A stretch of DNA of 64,000 nt from Blastocatellia bacterium (GCA_019695185.1 JAIBAN010000008.1:1-64000), one strand, 5' to 3'; counted from the first letter of the stretch, positions 1 through 10,900 are shown. Notes: generated from the sequence alone by a model not told the origin. Program-made: numbers and translations.

Positions 1-30
1 AAGCTGACCCCCTTTTTCCTGCCTCAAACA

Positions 31-69
31 AAACCGCCGCATTTGATTTTCTCAAATGCGGCGGTTTTG
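31..69. terminator. Hairpin, bidirectional terminator candidate
   Basis: A perfect 16-bp stem (31-46 pairing with 52-67, core CCGCCGCATTTGA) closes a five-base loop. It lies just beyond the stop of the minus-strand OmpA-type gene. It can serve that gene or a plus-strand gene left of the window. The flanking T-run on either strand is short and interrupted, so strength is uncertain. Confidence 0.6.
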
Positions 70-87
70 TATTTTGCTTGGGTTGTG

Positions 88-132
88 AGACTGGAGGCTG
101 TGCAAAAAACAGCCCCAGTCTTTTTTGTTTTT
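88..132 (+). terminator. Hairpin plus T-tract, rho-independent terminator
   Basis: AGACTGG-A-GGCTGT (88-101) pairs with ACAGCC-C-CAGTCT (109-121), with one internal mismatch, and is followed by a T-rich tract at 121-132. The polarity suits a plus-strand transcript entering from the left edge of the window. Confidence 0.6.
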
Positions 133-138
133 GAAAGT

Positions 139-2160
139 TTATTCGGGTTTGGTTGCACCGGCTGGAACCACATGAATCACAATGCGGCAGTTGCCGTTTG
201 CATCCAGACGGGTGTCATCGAAGGTACGAACTTCAATGCGGTTTCCGTCAATACCCTTTTCAAGCAGGTAGGCCTTGGCTTTTTCAGCGCGTTTGACTGC
301 GGTGCCAGCCTGTTCGCCTTTTTCGGAGTGTCCGTCAATCACGCAGGTTGCGGTTGGATCGCCCCGGAGACGGTCAGCCACTCGGTCAAGTTCGGCCTTG
401 CATTGGTTGTCAATGCGGGAAATGTTGCGTTTGAAGGCCGGTTTCGGGAACCGTGTGGCGTCGCAGGAAGTTGTAAAGACCTGCGGCACCGGAGGCCGTT
501 CACGCACCATCACCGTCACGGAACTGTTGGCGGCATCGCTGCCGGTGCAGATTCCGTCACTCACCACCACACTCACCGTAATCGGGCCGGCAGCCAGACC
601 GGCGGTTGAAAGCGTCACGGTCGGACCGGAACCACTCAGCGTTCCGCGAGAGGCGGTCCAGGTATAGGTCAGTGTCTGACCATCCGGGTCGCTCGCATTG
701 GCGGAGAAGGTAAAGGTACCGTCCGAACCTTCCTGAATCGTGGTCGGGTCAGCCGAAACCGTCACGGTCGGGCAGGTGTTTCCTTTTTCAACCTTCACGG
801 TGGTCGAGGCTGAAGTCGAATGGCTACAGGAATCGGAAACCGTGCAGGTGATGGTCACATCACCTGGTGCGGATGAGCCTGACGACCAGGTTACTTTGTC
901 ACCGCTGCCGTTGATGGAACCACTGGATGCTGACCAGGAATAATTCAAGGAAGCATCGCGGGCATCCGGGTCTTTGGCAGTGGCTGTCAGACCAACTGTG
1001 TCGCCTTTCTTCTCAACCACGGAAATCTTGTCAGCACTGACGGAAATGGTCGGCGGAACATTGCCGGCACAGGGGTCAGGTGGCGCTTCAGGTTTGCGCA
1101 GGCCCAATACAATGTCAGCCACATAACCGTGGTAATCGCCTTTGAATCCATCCGGACGACGGTCATTTGAATTGGTCAGCATGTAGCGGTAGGCACCACC
1201 AACACTGAAGAAGAGTTTCCGGTTTTTGCCAAACGGCACAAACCGGGCACCCACCGTCAAATCAACCGGGTTGACCGGGTTCAGGTTGGGGGTACCTCCC
1301 CCAACAAAGACTTTTGAGGCAACTTCCGAAACAAACTGAACTCTTGGGTTAAAAGCATAGTCAAAACCAAAAGAGGCAATCAGTTCGTCCCGGCGGTCCA
1401 CGATTTTTGTGCCGCTGACTTTGGGGTCACCGGTCTTGACATACCCGATGTTGCCCGTGAAGGTAGCCAGGCCCAAGCGCAAAGCCGGTGCCAAAATCAC
1501 ACCAAAATCAGTAGCCCCGGCCCCGGCCCCGTCAATCAATCCGTTGTTTGTGACCGGATAATTGGCCACAAAGGCTGAATCAGGCCGATGGGAGGAAATG
1601 TTGGCAAAGCCAATCAAAGCCAGACCATAGCGGCTGTTTGGGTCGGTAAAGCGATATTTACCGCCGACAGTGGTATTGGCCGTGCGCACTTCACTCCGGC
1701 CAAACAAGGGGAAGTCATTGTAATAACCGCCGGGCAGAATGGGGAAATTCAAACCATTATTCCCGCCAGGGGTTGAACGTTGCGGCAAAATAATGATGGA
1801 GCCACTGGGGTCAAAAAAGCCTTTGAGTTCTTCCGGTCGGGCGGAAACCACCTGTTGCCGGAAAACGGTCGAGGCAAAAATTTCAAATTTGCTGGTGACC
1901 CCGTACCCAACATTCAAAATTCCCTGGGTCACATCGATATCCCCAGGGTCACGGTCAAAATTGTTGACAAAGAAGCCTGCGTTAAACTCCCCTTTTTTGA
2001 GAGTCGAGGCGTCGTAAACGGTAAAGAGTCCGGTGCCGCCGGTTACGGTCGGCTGTACGCTCCGGTTTTTTTCGCGTTGTGTTTCCTGAGCGGTGGCAAA
2101 ACTGACGGACATCAATACCAGGGCCAGGAGTGCGATACTGCAAAATCCACGTTTGATCAT
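139..2160 (-). CDS. OmpA-family outer membrane protein with two PKD/Ig-like repeats
   Basis: 673 residues with a signal peptide (MIKRGFCSIALLALVLMSVSFATAQ). Residues about 40-350 look like a beta-barrel: alternating aromatic and glycine-rich strands, such as NVGYGVTSKFEIFAS. Two PKD/Ig-like repeats follow (about 365-455 and 460-550; motifs KDPDARDASLNYSWSASSG and SDPDGQTLTYTWTASRG). The C-terminus is an OmpA/peptidoglycan-binding domain (VIDGHSEKGEQAGTAVKRAEKAK, shortened here to its core GHSEKGE, then RIEVRTFDD). The role is probably to tether the outer membrane to peptidoglycan. The start is supported by AGGAGA about 8 bases upstream. The next minus-strand gene ends at 2216, so the two may be co-transcribed. 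The barrel itself is inferred. Confidence 0.8.
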   Translation of the reverse strand: MIKRGFCSIALLALVLMSVSFATAQETQREKNRSVQPTVTGGTGLFTVYDASTLKKGEFNAGFFVNNFDRDPGDIDVTQGILNVGYGVTSKFEIFASTVFRQQVVSARPEELKGFFDPSGSIIILPQRSTPGGNNGLNFPILPGGYYNDFPLFGRSEVRTANTTVGGKYRFTDPNSRYGLALIGFANISSHRPDSAFVANYPVTNNGLIDGAGAGATDFGVILAPALRLGLATFTGNIGYVKTGDPKVSGTKIVDRRDELIASFGFDYAFNPRVQFVSEVASKVFVGGGTPNLNPVNPVDLTVGARFVPFGKNRKLFFSVGGAYRYMLTNSNDRRPDGFKGDYHGYVADIVLGLRKPEAPPDPCAGNVPPTISVSADKISVVEKKGDTVGLTATAKDPDARDASLNYSWSASSGSINGSGDKVTWSSGSSAPGDVTITCTVSDSCSHSTSASTTVKVEKGNTCPTVTVSADPTTIQEGSDGTFTFSANASDPDGQTLTYTWTASRGTLSGSGPTVTLSTAGLAAGPITVSVVVSDGICTGSDAANSSVTVMVRERPPVPQVFTTSCDATRFPKPAFKRNISRIDNQCKAELDRVADRLRGDPTATCVIDGHSEKGEQAGTAVKRAEKAKAYLLEKGIDGNRIEVRTFDDTRLDANGNCRIVIHVVPAGATKPE

Positions 2161-2215
2161 CGTTCTTCTCCTACTTCCGCGTAACGTGCTGTGCGCTTGG
2201 TACGCACAACCCTAG

Positions 2216-3514
2216 CTATTGATTTTTCTGGTCCAGATTCAACGGCGGCAGTTCAATCGTGGGGATGTCTTCCCGCACCAGATTGTCTTGAATGGATTGC
2301 TCATCCAGGGTCAGGGCGGTCCGTTGCCGGGTCAGAACACTGGGTGTGGCGGTTCCGTCCGAGAGGAAAATCCGGACTGAAGCGACATCCTTAAAGCTGG
2401 AGGACACCAGCGATTGAATGACCTGGACACTTTGGCCGACATTGAAACGTTTTTCACTCAGGCTTTTTCGAATTTCATTGCGCAAGCGATTCGTTTCTTT
2501 GACAATGTTGGGACCAATCTGATTGCCGCCAGCATCAAAGAGACAGTACGTGAGCGTGTAGTTATCCACATTCAGGTCCGAGTCCCAAAACTGGTAAATG
2601 ATAGATAGGGTGCCGCCCCGGTTGAGCAGTGTGGCATTATCAAACAACCGAATATCGTTGGTCACGCGGGCGGTCACCGGCACTGTGGGGGTTCCGGAGA
2701 TAACCTGACCGTTGTTTCCAATCAAGTTCAGATTGGTTTTGATATTTTGCGGAAGGACATCCACCGCATCCGGGCGGCTGGTGATTTGGTTGGGAATAAA
2801 CGGCTGGAACACTACCACATATTGGCCACCAACCACTGCCACTCCAAAAAAGGCGGTGTCATCCTTGATGTTCAGCTTTTTGTTATAGGTACTGTCATCA
2901 CGGGTAAAGCGGAAGCCCACGTTATTACAGGCATCCACGCCTTTGAGCCCAAGGGGGCCACTGGTGGAGCTGCCCCGCCGGAATTGGGGGTTGATGGTGG
3001 TTGTGAGGTTGACGGCCGTATTGGCTGGTAAGGAAATATCCAGTGACCGGGTCACAACCACGGACAGTTGGGTTGCATTCCCCAATAAAGGGCCATCGGA
3101 AGGAACCAATTCATACACATAGGTTCCGATGGCGGTCAAACAGGTAGCTTCGATAGTGGCAATGACATCCCCGTTGGCGAGCGAAACCGGAAGTCCCACA
3201 ATGGATTCCGGAACGCCTGCTGGAGCTGAAACCACGCGGGTCAGCGTGACGACCACTTTGTCAAGTGCGGTCGTCGTATCAGCCAGTTTACCAATGACAA
3301 TATTGGTTTTCCGTTCACCCTGTTTGAGGGTAATTCCAGTGGCCGGGGTAAAAACTGGGGGTGTATTGCTTTGTTGAACCAACGTGCTGGGGGTCGCAGC
3401 CAAGGCTGACTCTGACCACACAAAACCGCCTGTGATCGAGGCTACGAACATAAAGACCGAAAACAGAAACCTGACGGTTCCGTTTGGCCCGTACGTAGTT
3501 TCGTGTCTGGACAT
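2216..3514 (-). CDS. Secreted protein of unknown function
   Basis: 432 residues from the ATG at 3514, preceded by GGAGG with 8-base spacing. A longer reading frame upstream has no ribosome site. The N-terminus has a signal peptide (residues about 10-40, ending WSESALAA). The body is beta-rich with Thr/Val/Ser-rich stretches, as in Ig-like or cadherin-like extracellular modules (motif PPVFTPATGITLKQGERKT). No catalytic motif or anchor is visible. It lies about 55 bases upstream of the OmpA-type gene on the same strand, so a shared cell-surface role is plausible. I do not recognise a named family. Confidence 0.65.
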   Translation of the reverse strand: MSRHETTYGPNGTVRFLFSVFMFVASITGGFVWSESALAATPSTLVQQSNTPPVFTPATGITLKQGERKTNIVIGKLADTTTALDKVVVTLTRVVSAPAGVPESIVGLPVSLANGDVIATIEATCLTAIGTYVYELVPSDGPLLGNATQLSVVVTRSLDISLPANTAVNLTTTINPQFRRGSSTSGPLGLKGVDACNNVGFRFTRDDSTYNKKLNIKDDTAFFGVAVVGGQYVVVFQPFIPNQITSRPDAVDVLPQNIKTNLNLIGNNGQVISGTPTVPVTARVTNDIRLFDNATLLNRGGTLSIIYQFWDSDLNVDNYTLTYCLFDAGGNQIGPNIVKETNRLRNEIRKSLSEKRFNVGQSVQVIQSLVSSSFKDVASVRIFLSDGTATPSVLTRQRTALTLDEQSIQDNLVREDIPTIELPPLNLDQKNQ

Positions 3515-3710
3515 AGCGTTTTCCTCCGAATGGTTGCAGTGGGGGTACAGGAACCAGCAAGAACTGATCAACCTGCATGCTGCTGTTCAAAAGATAAAAT
3601 GGTCATTTGCCGAGCCTCCCGTCCTTCCCAACGAACTGAATGGGGATGTGGGGGAAGCGCGACAATGGCCTAAGTATTTCTCATTTTGTCACGTACTTCA
3701 AAGCTTTTGT

Positions 3711-4853
3711 TTATTTATGGCTTGTGGCAAATGAATGCAACAGAGCCACGACCCGGTTATGGCGGGCCAAATCAACGGGTGTCTTCCCATCCTTGTTTTT
3801 GACGGACAAATCCGCTCCGTTGAGAACCAACAACTCGGCAACCTCCACATGCCCGCCCAAAGCGGCCCAATGCAAAGGGGTTTCACCATCCTCATCTTCC
3901 GCACAGACGTTGGCCCCATGGATAATCAGCGTCTCAACGACATCGCGGTGGCCGCCGCCTGCGGCAAAAAACAAAGGAGTGTCCCCATAGCTGTCGGTTT
4001 GATTGATAATTGCACCTTTGTGAATCAAAAATCCGGCCACCCCTCCATGCCGCCCCCACCGGGCAGCTTCGTGCAATGGAGTTTGGCCTTCAAGATTGGT
4101 TACATTGATTTCTGCTCCTCGTGCGACCAGGAGTTCAGCGATGTTTCGCCGTCGCCCACGCGCCACCCAATGCAAAGGAGTATCTCCATGTTTGTTCTTG
4201 GTGTTGACATCGGCTCCTCTGGAAACCAGAAGTTGAGCCAAGCCATAGTGCCCGTTGTAAGAAACGAGGTGGAGGGCAGTGTCACCATCATTGTCCGGGG
4301 AGTTAATATCCGCTCCACGGGAAAGTAAAAACTCCACCACATTGCGGTAATCCCAATAGGCTGCTGCATGCAGCGGTGTGTTGCCTTTCAAGTTGCGGGC
4401 ATTCACATCGGCCCCAAACCGAACCAACAGTTCCGGTACTGCCCGGTGGTCGCTCCAGTTGTCCCAGGAGGTAACATGAAGGGGGGAATTGCCTTCATTG
4501 TCACGTGCATTGATATCCGCTCCGTGTGACACCAGCAATTCGGCGATTTCCCGTTTCCAGGCGGCGTAATGCAAAGGGGTTTTGCCGTAATCGTCGCGGG
4601 AATTGACCTCAGCTCCGTATTCCAACAGAAGTTGGGCAATTTCCCGGTATTTGGTGCTGCCTTTTTCGTCAACCACATCTTCCAGGACTTCGGGCTTGGC
4701 GGAAGCGTTGATTTCCCGGTTCCATGCCCAGTGAAGTGGCGTCTCGCCCAATTCTCCCCGCGAATGCACCAAAGACCTGTCGGTTTGAAGTAACTCCTTT
4801 ACTCGCGCAACATCGCCTTGTTGCGTCGCTTCCAGAATGGCGTTCACCTGCAT
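3711..4853 (-). CDS. Ankyrin-repeat protein
   Basis: 380 residues made almost wholly of about ten ankyrin repeats with the consensus G-TPLHWAA...VAELLV-GAD-N. Examples are DGETPLHWAALGGHVEVAEL and YGKTPLHYAAWKREIAELL. No signal peptide or membrane segment is seen, so it is probably cytoplasmic and acts as a protein-binding scaffold. An insert rich in charged residues at about 50-70 (SAKPEVLEDVVDEKGSTKY) interrupts the second repeat. The start ATG at 4853 has only a weak upstream purine run. It stands apart from its neighbours by 140-200 bases. The partner cannot be read from sequence. Confidence 0.9.
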   Translation of the reverse strand: MQVNAILEATQQGDVARVKELLQTDRSLVHSRGELGETPLHWAWNREINASAKPEVLEDVVDEKGSTKYREIAQLLLEYGAEVNSRDDYGKTPLHYAAWKREIAELLVSHGADINARDNEGNSPLHVTSWDNWSDHRAVPELLVRFGADVNARNLKGNTPLHAAAYWDYRNVVEFLLSRGADINSPDNDGDTALHLVSYNGHYGLAQLLVSRGADVNTKNKHGDTPLHWVARGRRRNIAELLVARGAEINVTNLEGQTPLHEAARWGRHGGVAGFLIHKGAIINQTDSYGDTPLFFAAGGGHRDVVETLIIHGANVCAEDEDGETPLHWAALGGHVEVAELLVLNGADLSVKNKDGKTPVDLARHNRVVALLHSFATSHK

Positions 4854-5053
4854 GTGACTCTACTACCCCGGTTCGTCGGATTGTGATGTTTAGTTATGTT
4901 CGGAAAATCCGCTTGAAGGCTTTTTACAGCTTACACCCAAACCCCGCCCTGGAAAATAAAAAATCGTTCAAATGCTCCGGAAAAGGGATATTTCTCCGGA
5001 ATATTTTCCGGAACCTGGAAAAAAGTGGCTCTTTCTCCCTGCGTTGTCCACAA

Positions 5054-5914
5054 TTACTTGTGGGCAAGGTCCACTATGGTTACCAAATGGTCGCTCCCAG
5101 CCTGCTTGCTCAAACAGACAACCGCCGGCGGGGGAGCGGTTTTGGGGAGACCCAAAGCACGGGTAATCGCGGTTTTTTCCATTTTGGTTTGCAGTTGCCC
5201 CAGGTTTTTCAACTTGCTGACCACCACCGGGTTTTTGGAATCAGTTTGAACCAAAGACCAGATGTCTTCGGTTGGTTTCCAATTGGGGGCATCCGGATGG
5301 GTCTGAGCGTATTCAACCAAGGCGGAACCGGTCGGCACCCCGGTCAGCGGCTGGCGGGTGACCACGAGATACACTTTTTCGACAGCCTGGGTCCCTTCAA
5401 ACACAAACCAGCGGAGTTCCTGTTGCGGGTCGGTGCTGGAAGGAACTTCATAGGGGACATGTGCCCGCACGGCATTGGACCCTCCTTGCAGACGGGCATC
5501 CGGAAACAGCAGGAGCGGGTTGGCATCATTTTCCGTGTGGAAAATATAGAGAAAGCCATCCTGGTTCGGCTCGACATTGATGCGGATGGCATCTCCGGTT
5601 CGAAATTCCCGTGCAGCATCAACCCGCATGGGTTGGCCATTGGCGTCCTGCATAAAAATCGTATATCCGATTCCCATGACAGTTTCGGTTGCAGCCACTC
5701 CCGGTGGATTATTTTTCACCGTTCCAGTTTTGGTTTTGGGATCCTGTTTGGCACCTGGGCGGGGGGTGTTTTTCGGGGCAGGCGAGGTTGCTTTGGCAGG
5801 ACGGGAACTCAAAAACGAACCACGCACCAAATCTTCGTTTTCCTGAGCCTGGACCGGAAATGTCCAACAATTGAGAGCAAGGCAAACCAGGAACATCACA
5901 CCTGCTTTATTCAT
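5054..5914 (-). CDS. Secreted DUF4384-domain protein
   Basis: 286 residues with a signal peptide (MNKAGVMFLVCLALNCWTF, then PVQAQ). A Pro/Lys-rich linker spans about 40-75, and a DUF4384-like domain about 80-215 (RINVEPNQDGFLYIFHTEND, then NPLLLFPD). The start is supported by AAGGAGA 7 bases upstream. It begins 14 bases after the stop of the zinc-ribbon kinase and is probably its operon partner. The kinase has a similar domain at its C-terminus. DUF4384 domains commonly occur in secreted or kinase-attached proteins. Their ligand is not established, so a sensory or binding role is inference. Confidence 0.8.
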   Translation of the reverse strand: MNKAGVMFLVCLALNCWTFPVQAQENEDLVRGSFLSSRPAKATSPAPKNTPRPGAKQDPKTKTGTVKNNPPGVAATETVMGIGYTIFMQDANGQPMRVDAAREFRTGDAIRINVEPNQDGFLYIFHTENDANPLLLFPDARLQGGSNAVRAHVPYEVPSSTDPQQELRWFVFEGTQAVEKVYLVVTRQPLTGVPTGSALVEYAQTHPDAPNWKPTEDIWSLVQTDSKNPVVVSKLKNLGQLQTKMEKTAITRALGLPKTAPPPAVVCLSKQAGSDHLVTIVDLAHK

Positions 5915-5928
5915 ATTCTAATCTCCTT

Positions 5929-7842
5929 TCAGGGCTGGCTGGATGAAGGTCGTTCAATGGTGATTTCAAATGAAAAGGTTGAGTTTCTGAGTGCATTTGA
6001 ATCTGTTATGATTGTGGCTGTTTCTTTTGCCAACAGGATTGACCAAAAGGGGGTCAGGTTATTTGGAATCCCAGGCAAAAACTGATCGGTCCGGGCTTCA
6101 ATGGTGGCTTTCGGAACAGTCTCAAGAAATTTACGGAAAGCCGCCTGTTCTTCACTGCTGAGAGGCTTGAAGGAAGGCTGGTCCAAAAATGGCAACCCCG
6201 TGATTGGCTGGCTGGACACCACCACCTGATAGACTTCGGGGCCAGGACCGTCGTCCAGCACCAACCAGTTTTGGGCCGGAAAAAACCAGGATTTCCCGGC
6301 TTTGAGCAGATTATCCTTTAACCCTGAGTCGGGGATGGGATGAGTCGTCAGAAACGTGGTGGGGATATTGGTTTTTCCCCGCCCCACCAGATACACATAA
6401 CAGGGAGTCGGGGATTCCAGATGAATCCGTAATTGCGAACCGCTGGTCAGTTTGGGAGTGTCGGCAACCTGTTGGGTTTTTCCATTTTTCCCTTGGACCT
6501 CAAGCCAGCCGCGCATCCGCTCCTGTTTCTCAACCAGTGGAGGGGGCTCTGGTTTCACCGGGCCATTCGGTTTTGTGGCAACCGGAACCGATGGAAAAAC
6601 GTAACGGGTCAGGCCCCACCAACTGCCGGAACCCAGGCCAACCAGGATGAGACCGAACAGGAGCACCTTCCAACCATTGCCCTCCGCAGTGCGGACCGGA
6701 GTCGGTGGACTTGGCGGCGGCATGATTTTGGTGTCGGGATGTTGTGACGTGTCTGTCACTTCCGCTCGATTATCCACCACAAGCGTGGCCGGAGCCACCT
6801 GATTTTCGGTTTTTTCCGCTGCTTGGGTGCGGGGAGTCTCAGCGGTCAGGATTTTAGTGCTCTGGTTTTCTTCTTCCACCAGTGTGGCCAGAGATTCAGA
6901 CCGATTGTTGTAGAGCGCAGCCCGCAACGACTCATGGAATTCGGCCATATTCTTCTGTCGGTTGCGCCGGTCCTTTTCCAGGGCTTTGGCAATCACCTGT
7001 GAAAATTCAGCGGTAACGCCATGCACTTTGTCCAGAAGCAAGGGGGGCACCACAAACCCATGCTGGGAGGCCAGGCTCTCCACTGACCGGCCCTCAAAAG
7101 GTCGTTTGCCGACAATCAGTTCATAGAACAGGACTCCCAGGCTGTAGATATCAGCCCGTCCGTCAATATCAGTTTCACCATCCCATTGCTCCGGAGACAT
7201 GTAATAGGGAGTGCCCAGGATTTGCCCTGGTACGGTGATGGAAGTCAAATCGGTCATGGATTGGATTTTGGCGATTCCCAAATCCAGAAGTTTCACTGTT
7301 TTTTTGCCATCAGCCGCCACCGCCACCATGATGTTGTCGGGTTTTAAGTCCCGGTGAATGACTCCTTTCTGATGGGCGGCCTGGAGGGCTTTCATGACCG
7401 GTTCCAGCACTTCAAAGGCTTCAATCGGAGAAAAGTATTTTTTCTGCTTGAGCAATTTTCCCAGGGTTTGGCCTGCGACATGCTCCAGCACCATATAGAG
7501 TTTGCCGTCGCTGGTTTCCCGCAAATCATAAACCGTTACCGAGTTTTCGTGGCGAAAGAGGCGGGCTGCCTGGGCTTCCCGGACAAACCGACGCAACCGG
7601 TCCGGGTCGCTGGTGAGATGGCTGGGAATGATTTTGATGGCTACCAGGTCATCCAGGCGGATATGCCGGGCGCGATAAACTGCTCCCATCCCGCCCACAC
7701 CCAGGAGCGCCTCGATTTGATACTGTCCATCCAGCACCGTCCCTACCAGATAGGTCAAGTCGAGTTCCAGCACCTGTTTATCGTGCGGGCAAAAATTGAC
7801 GGAATCCTCAAATTTGTTACTGCATTGGGGACAAATCTTCAT
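5929..7842 (-). CDS. Zinc-ribbon serine/threonine protein kinase, membrane-anchored
   Basis: 637 residues. The N-terminus is a zinc-ribbon (CPQC at 4-7, then FCPHD). A Hanks-type kinase follows at about 35-300: glycine loop LGVGGMGAVYRA, catalytic HRDLKPDNIMV, a DLG in place of DFG (LLDLGIAKIQ), and activation segment GTPYYMSPEQWDG. A Thr/Glu-rich juxtamembrane stretch leads to one membrane helix at about 395-418 (WKVLLFGLILVGLGSGSWWG). The outer part (about 440-600) resembles DUF4384 (RIHLESPTPCYVYLVGRG). This is the usual plan of a PknB-like receptor kinase: outside sensor, inside kinase. The DUF4384 gene lies 14 bases downstream. Substrates are unknown. Confidence 0.9.
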   Translation of the reverse strand: MKICPQCSNKFEDSVNFCPHDKQVLELDLTYLVGTVLDGQYQIEALLGVGGMGAVYRARHIRLDDLVAIKIIPSHLTSDPDRLRRFVREAQAARLFRHENSVTVYDLRETSDGKLYMVLEHVAGQTLGKLLKQKKYFSPIEAFEVLEPVMKALQAAHQKGVIHRDLKPDNIMVAVAADGKKTVKLLDLGIAKIQSMTDLTSITVPGQILGTPYYMSPEQWDGETDIDGRADIYSLGVLFYELIVGKRPFEGRSVESLASQHGFVVPPLLLDKVHGVTAEFSQVIAKALEKDRRNRQKNMAEFHESLRAALYNNRSESLATLVEEENQSTKILTAETPRTQAAEKTENQVAPATLVVDNRAEVTDTSQHPDTKIMPPPSPPTPVRTAEGNGWKVLLFGLILVGLGSGSWWGLTRYVFPSVPVATKPNGPVKPEPPPLVEKQERMRGWLEVQGKNGKTQQVADTPKLTSGSQLRIHLESPTPCYVYLVGRGKTNIPTTFLTTHPIPDSGLKDNLLKAGKSWFFPAQNWLVLDDGPGPEVYQVVVSSQPITGLPFLDQPSFKPLSSEEQAAFRKFLETVPKATIEARTDQFLPGIPNNLTPFWSILLAKETATIITDSNALRNSTFSFEITIERPSSSQP

Positions 7843-7941
7843 GGTCGGGAGTCGTTTCAGGCCATCTGGTTGATAAAAAACACAGAGGCTGAAAATTTAT
7901 CACTGGAAGCTGAATTTGCCTATCAGAAGCCTGCCTCTTGA

Positions 7942-10900
7942 TTAAAAAGGCAAAGGCAAGGCCGAAAGCAGAAAGGTGCGCAATTCACTGACATCCGGCA
8001 GCCCCGGTGTCAGCATACCGGTCCGGATGTCATAAACCCGGTCCGCCCGTTCATAGTGACGCAGAACTGGTAACAAATTGTAATCGCTGGCCAGTTCGTC
8101 ATTCAGCCGGAGCAGGGTGGTTTGAGCCTCCTCCGTGGGTTCCAAAGGAAAAACCCGCATCTGGATTGGTTGAATTGCACCCAGGGCAATCTTAAAGAGG
8201 TGCGTCCCTTCGTCCAGTCTGGCCAAAGCCAGGGCGGTTGGCCCTTCGACCACGAATTGCCAGGCAATCCGCCGGCTATTTGTATTCCAGGCCGGATTCT
8301 CTAGGGTTGTAACCTCCAAACCCAACTCCTCCTGGAACAGTTTCTGATATTTTCGCGCCACCACCGCTATCAGTGGGTTGGCGGTGTGCTGCATTTGTTT
8401 CTTTTGGAACAGCACCAGGACCCGTTGGCGGGATTGGTCAAAATGTTCGACAAACAGTTGCATAAGGGCGGTTTCCCGCAGGATATCGGCCAGATAGTCT
8501 TCAACTTTGAGGCCATAGGGGCTGGTTTCCCGTTCAAACTGTTCCAAAATGCGGTGGAAGTCATCCGTCAACAGATGTTCGTTCAGCCGGTCACGCCACA
8601 ACAGGTGTTCCGGACGGGTTGCATGGGCAAACAGATTCCGTTTGCTGCGGGAGAAGGAGGACTTGGTAGCAGTTTGCGTTCGGCGTTTGGACCGTTCCAG
8701 CCATTCCTGGGCTTTGCCAATCATGCGCCGGATGCGTTGCAGTTGCTCCATTCCCAGGAAATACCGGAGGTGGGTTTCCTCCACCTGGTCGGTGCTGATG
8801 GCTCCCTGGGGACGAAAGCGGCCCAGGCTGGCTTCGGTTTGGTCCAGCAGGCGTTCCACTTTGGTCAACAACTGGTCGGGCGGGAAGCCATATTGGGCCG
8901 CCATAATCGGAAGGTTGGTTTCAACCAGACGAAACGGCTGCACCTGGGCGGAAATCCGGTCACCGTCGGGAAACAGCGTTATCACCGCTGGTGCCTGACT
9001 TTCGAGTTGAACCAATTGGGTTGCCAACGGGGCGGTCACATGCCGTTCCAGGCTCCGTTTCAGGGCTCTGGCACCCAACAGGGGATGAAAGCCCTGGTCC
9101 ACCATCCGTTCCATGGCGACTTCATCAATCTGGAACATGCAGCGGCGGCGGACCAACCCTTCCCGGTTCAGCAGTTCCTGAATCAGCCCTTGGGCAATCA
9201 ACTCGACCTGAGGCCGGTCCAGTCGTTCAAAGGGAACGATGCGGTCCAGCCGGTTAAAGAATTCGGGTTTGAAAAAATTCTTGGCAGCCTGGACATAGGT
9301 ATGGGCTTCGGATTCTTTCGATTCCCGAAATCCCAGTTTGGTATTGGCCTGCCGGACGCCCAGATTTGAGGTCAAAATAATGATGGTGTTGGTGAAATCG
9401 GTCGTCCGCCCGAGCGCATCGGTCAGGCGTCCGTCGCCCATGACCTGCAACAACAGGTTGAAGACATCCGGATGGGCCTTTTCGATTTCATCGAGCAGCA
9501 CAATGGAAAAGGGCTGCCGCCGGACGGCACTGGTGAGCAGTCCTTCGGGCTGGTCAAACGTGCCCACCAGCCGGGCGACCGCCGAACCTGACACAAATTC
9601 ATTCATGTCAAAGCGCAGCATTTTTTCGGCATCGCCAAACAGGAAGCGGGCCAGGGCTTTGGCGGTCTGGGTTTTGCCGACTCCGGTTGGTCCGAGAAAA
9701 AGCAGACTGGCCAGCGGACGGCTGGGGTCGTTGAGGCGGGCCTTGGCAATGCTGACAATATCTCCAAGGGTTTCGAGCGCTTCCTCCTGTCCGATGATTT
9801 CATTGCGGAGGGCAGTCAGCACATCAGTCCGGGTCAGTTGAACGCGGCCATCCAGAAACACCAGCCGGATGCCGGTTTTGGCTTCGAATTCACTTAAAAC
9901 CAGGCCACGGACAATTTTCTGGTGACGGAATTTGTTGGCCAATTGGCGCAACAGGAGCGCTGCCTTGCCGGGAAACACCGCATCCCGGCGATAGCGCCGG
10001 GCCAAATCTATGACGGTCGGGAGCACTTCCAGGTCGAACCGGCATTTATGTTGAAATTCGAGGTTGCGCTGGGTGTGAATGAGGATGCGCAGGGTTTCAT
10101 CCTCCGAGGTTTCGCCCAGGCGAATCACCTGAAAGAGGTCCGCCAGCCCCCGGTCCTTTTCCTGGAGAATGCCAAAGGCTTCAGGCGTCATTTCCCCCAA
10201 AATCCGAATGTCTTTGCGTTCAATGTAGGGTTTAAGCACCTGCGCCACATTCAACGGGGAATTGCTGGTCTGTCCGGCCTGAAAAAGCCCGAGCACATCG
10301 TCAAAATACAGAATGTGGTGAAAAGTTTTGGCGGTTTTCAAAATTGCCAGTAGCCGGTTTTCCCATTGCCCCACATAGGACATGCCCGAAATCAAACGTT
10401 GCGGGGCCACCAACCAGGTGTTGCGCTTGGCCCCGGCTTCGGGTCTGCGCCGTTCGTTCATCCGGGCCACAAACTCGTGAATGAGGGCTGTTTTCCCGGC
10501 CAGACGCGGCCCTACCACGAGCACCGGACGCCGTTCTTTGCTGGTCAGGGCGCGCATCAGGGCTTCGCTTTCCCGTTCCCGGAACATGGTCCGTTCCAAT
10601 TCGTCCGGATAGAGGTCGTCCAGGCAGCGTCCGACCCGGCGCAGTTCCTCGGCTCCGTTCATTTTTTCGGTGCTGGCCAGGAGGGCAAAAATATTCTTGG
10701 GCTTGGGCGGCAATCCCATGGGCGGTGCATAAAACAGGTTCAGTTCAGTACACCACGCCTTGCCTTCATAGGAAAAACAGTCGGGAGTTTCATAGAGCTC
10801 ACCGTCCTCTTTCTCGATTTTCCGGAAATGAGCCGTATACACCTCAGCAGCCCGTTCCGCCAACGGCTCACCGCGCTCCAGGTCAAACCAGACTTCCGGC

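Noticed and set aside
4724-6085. Long plus-strand ORF (453 codons)
   Set aside because: It is antisense to the ankyrin, DUF4384 and kinase genes, which show clear families; the plus-strand translation has none.
8386-9369. Long plus-strand ORF (327 codons) inside the ATPase gene
   Set aside because: Antisense shadow; the minus strand carries the AAA+ motifs.
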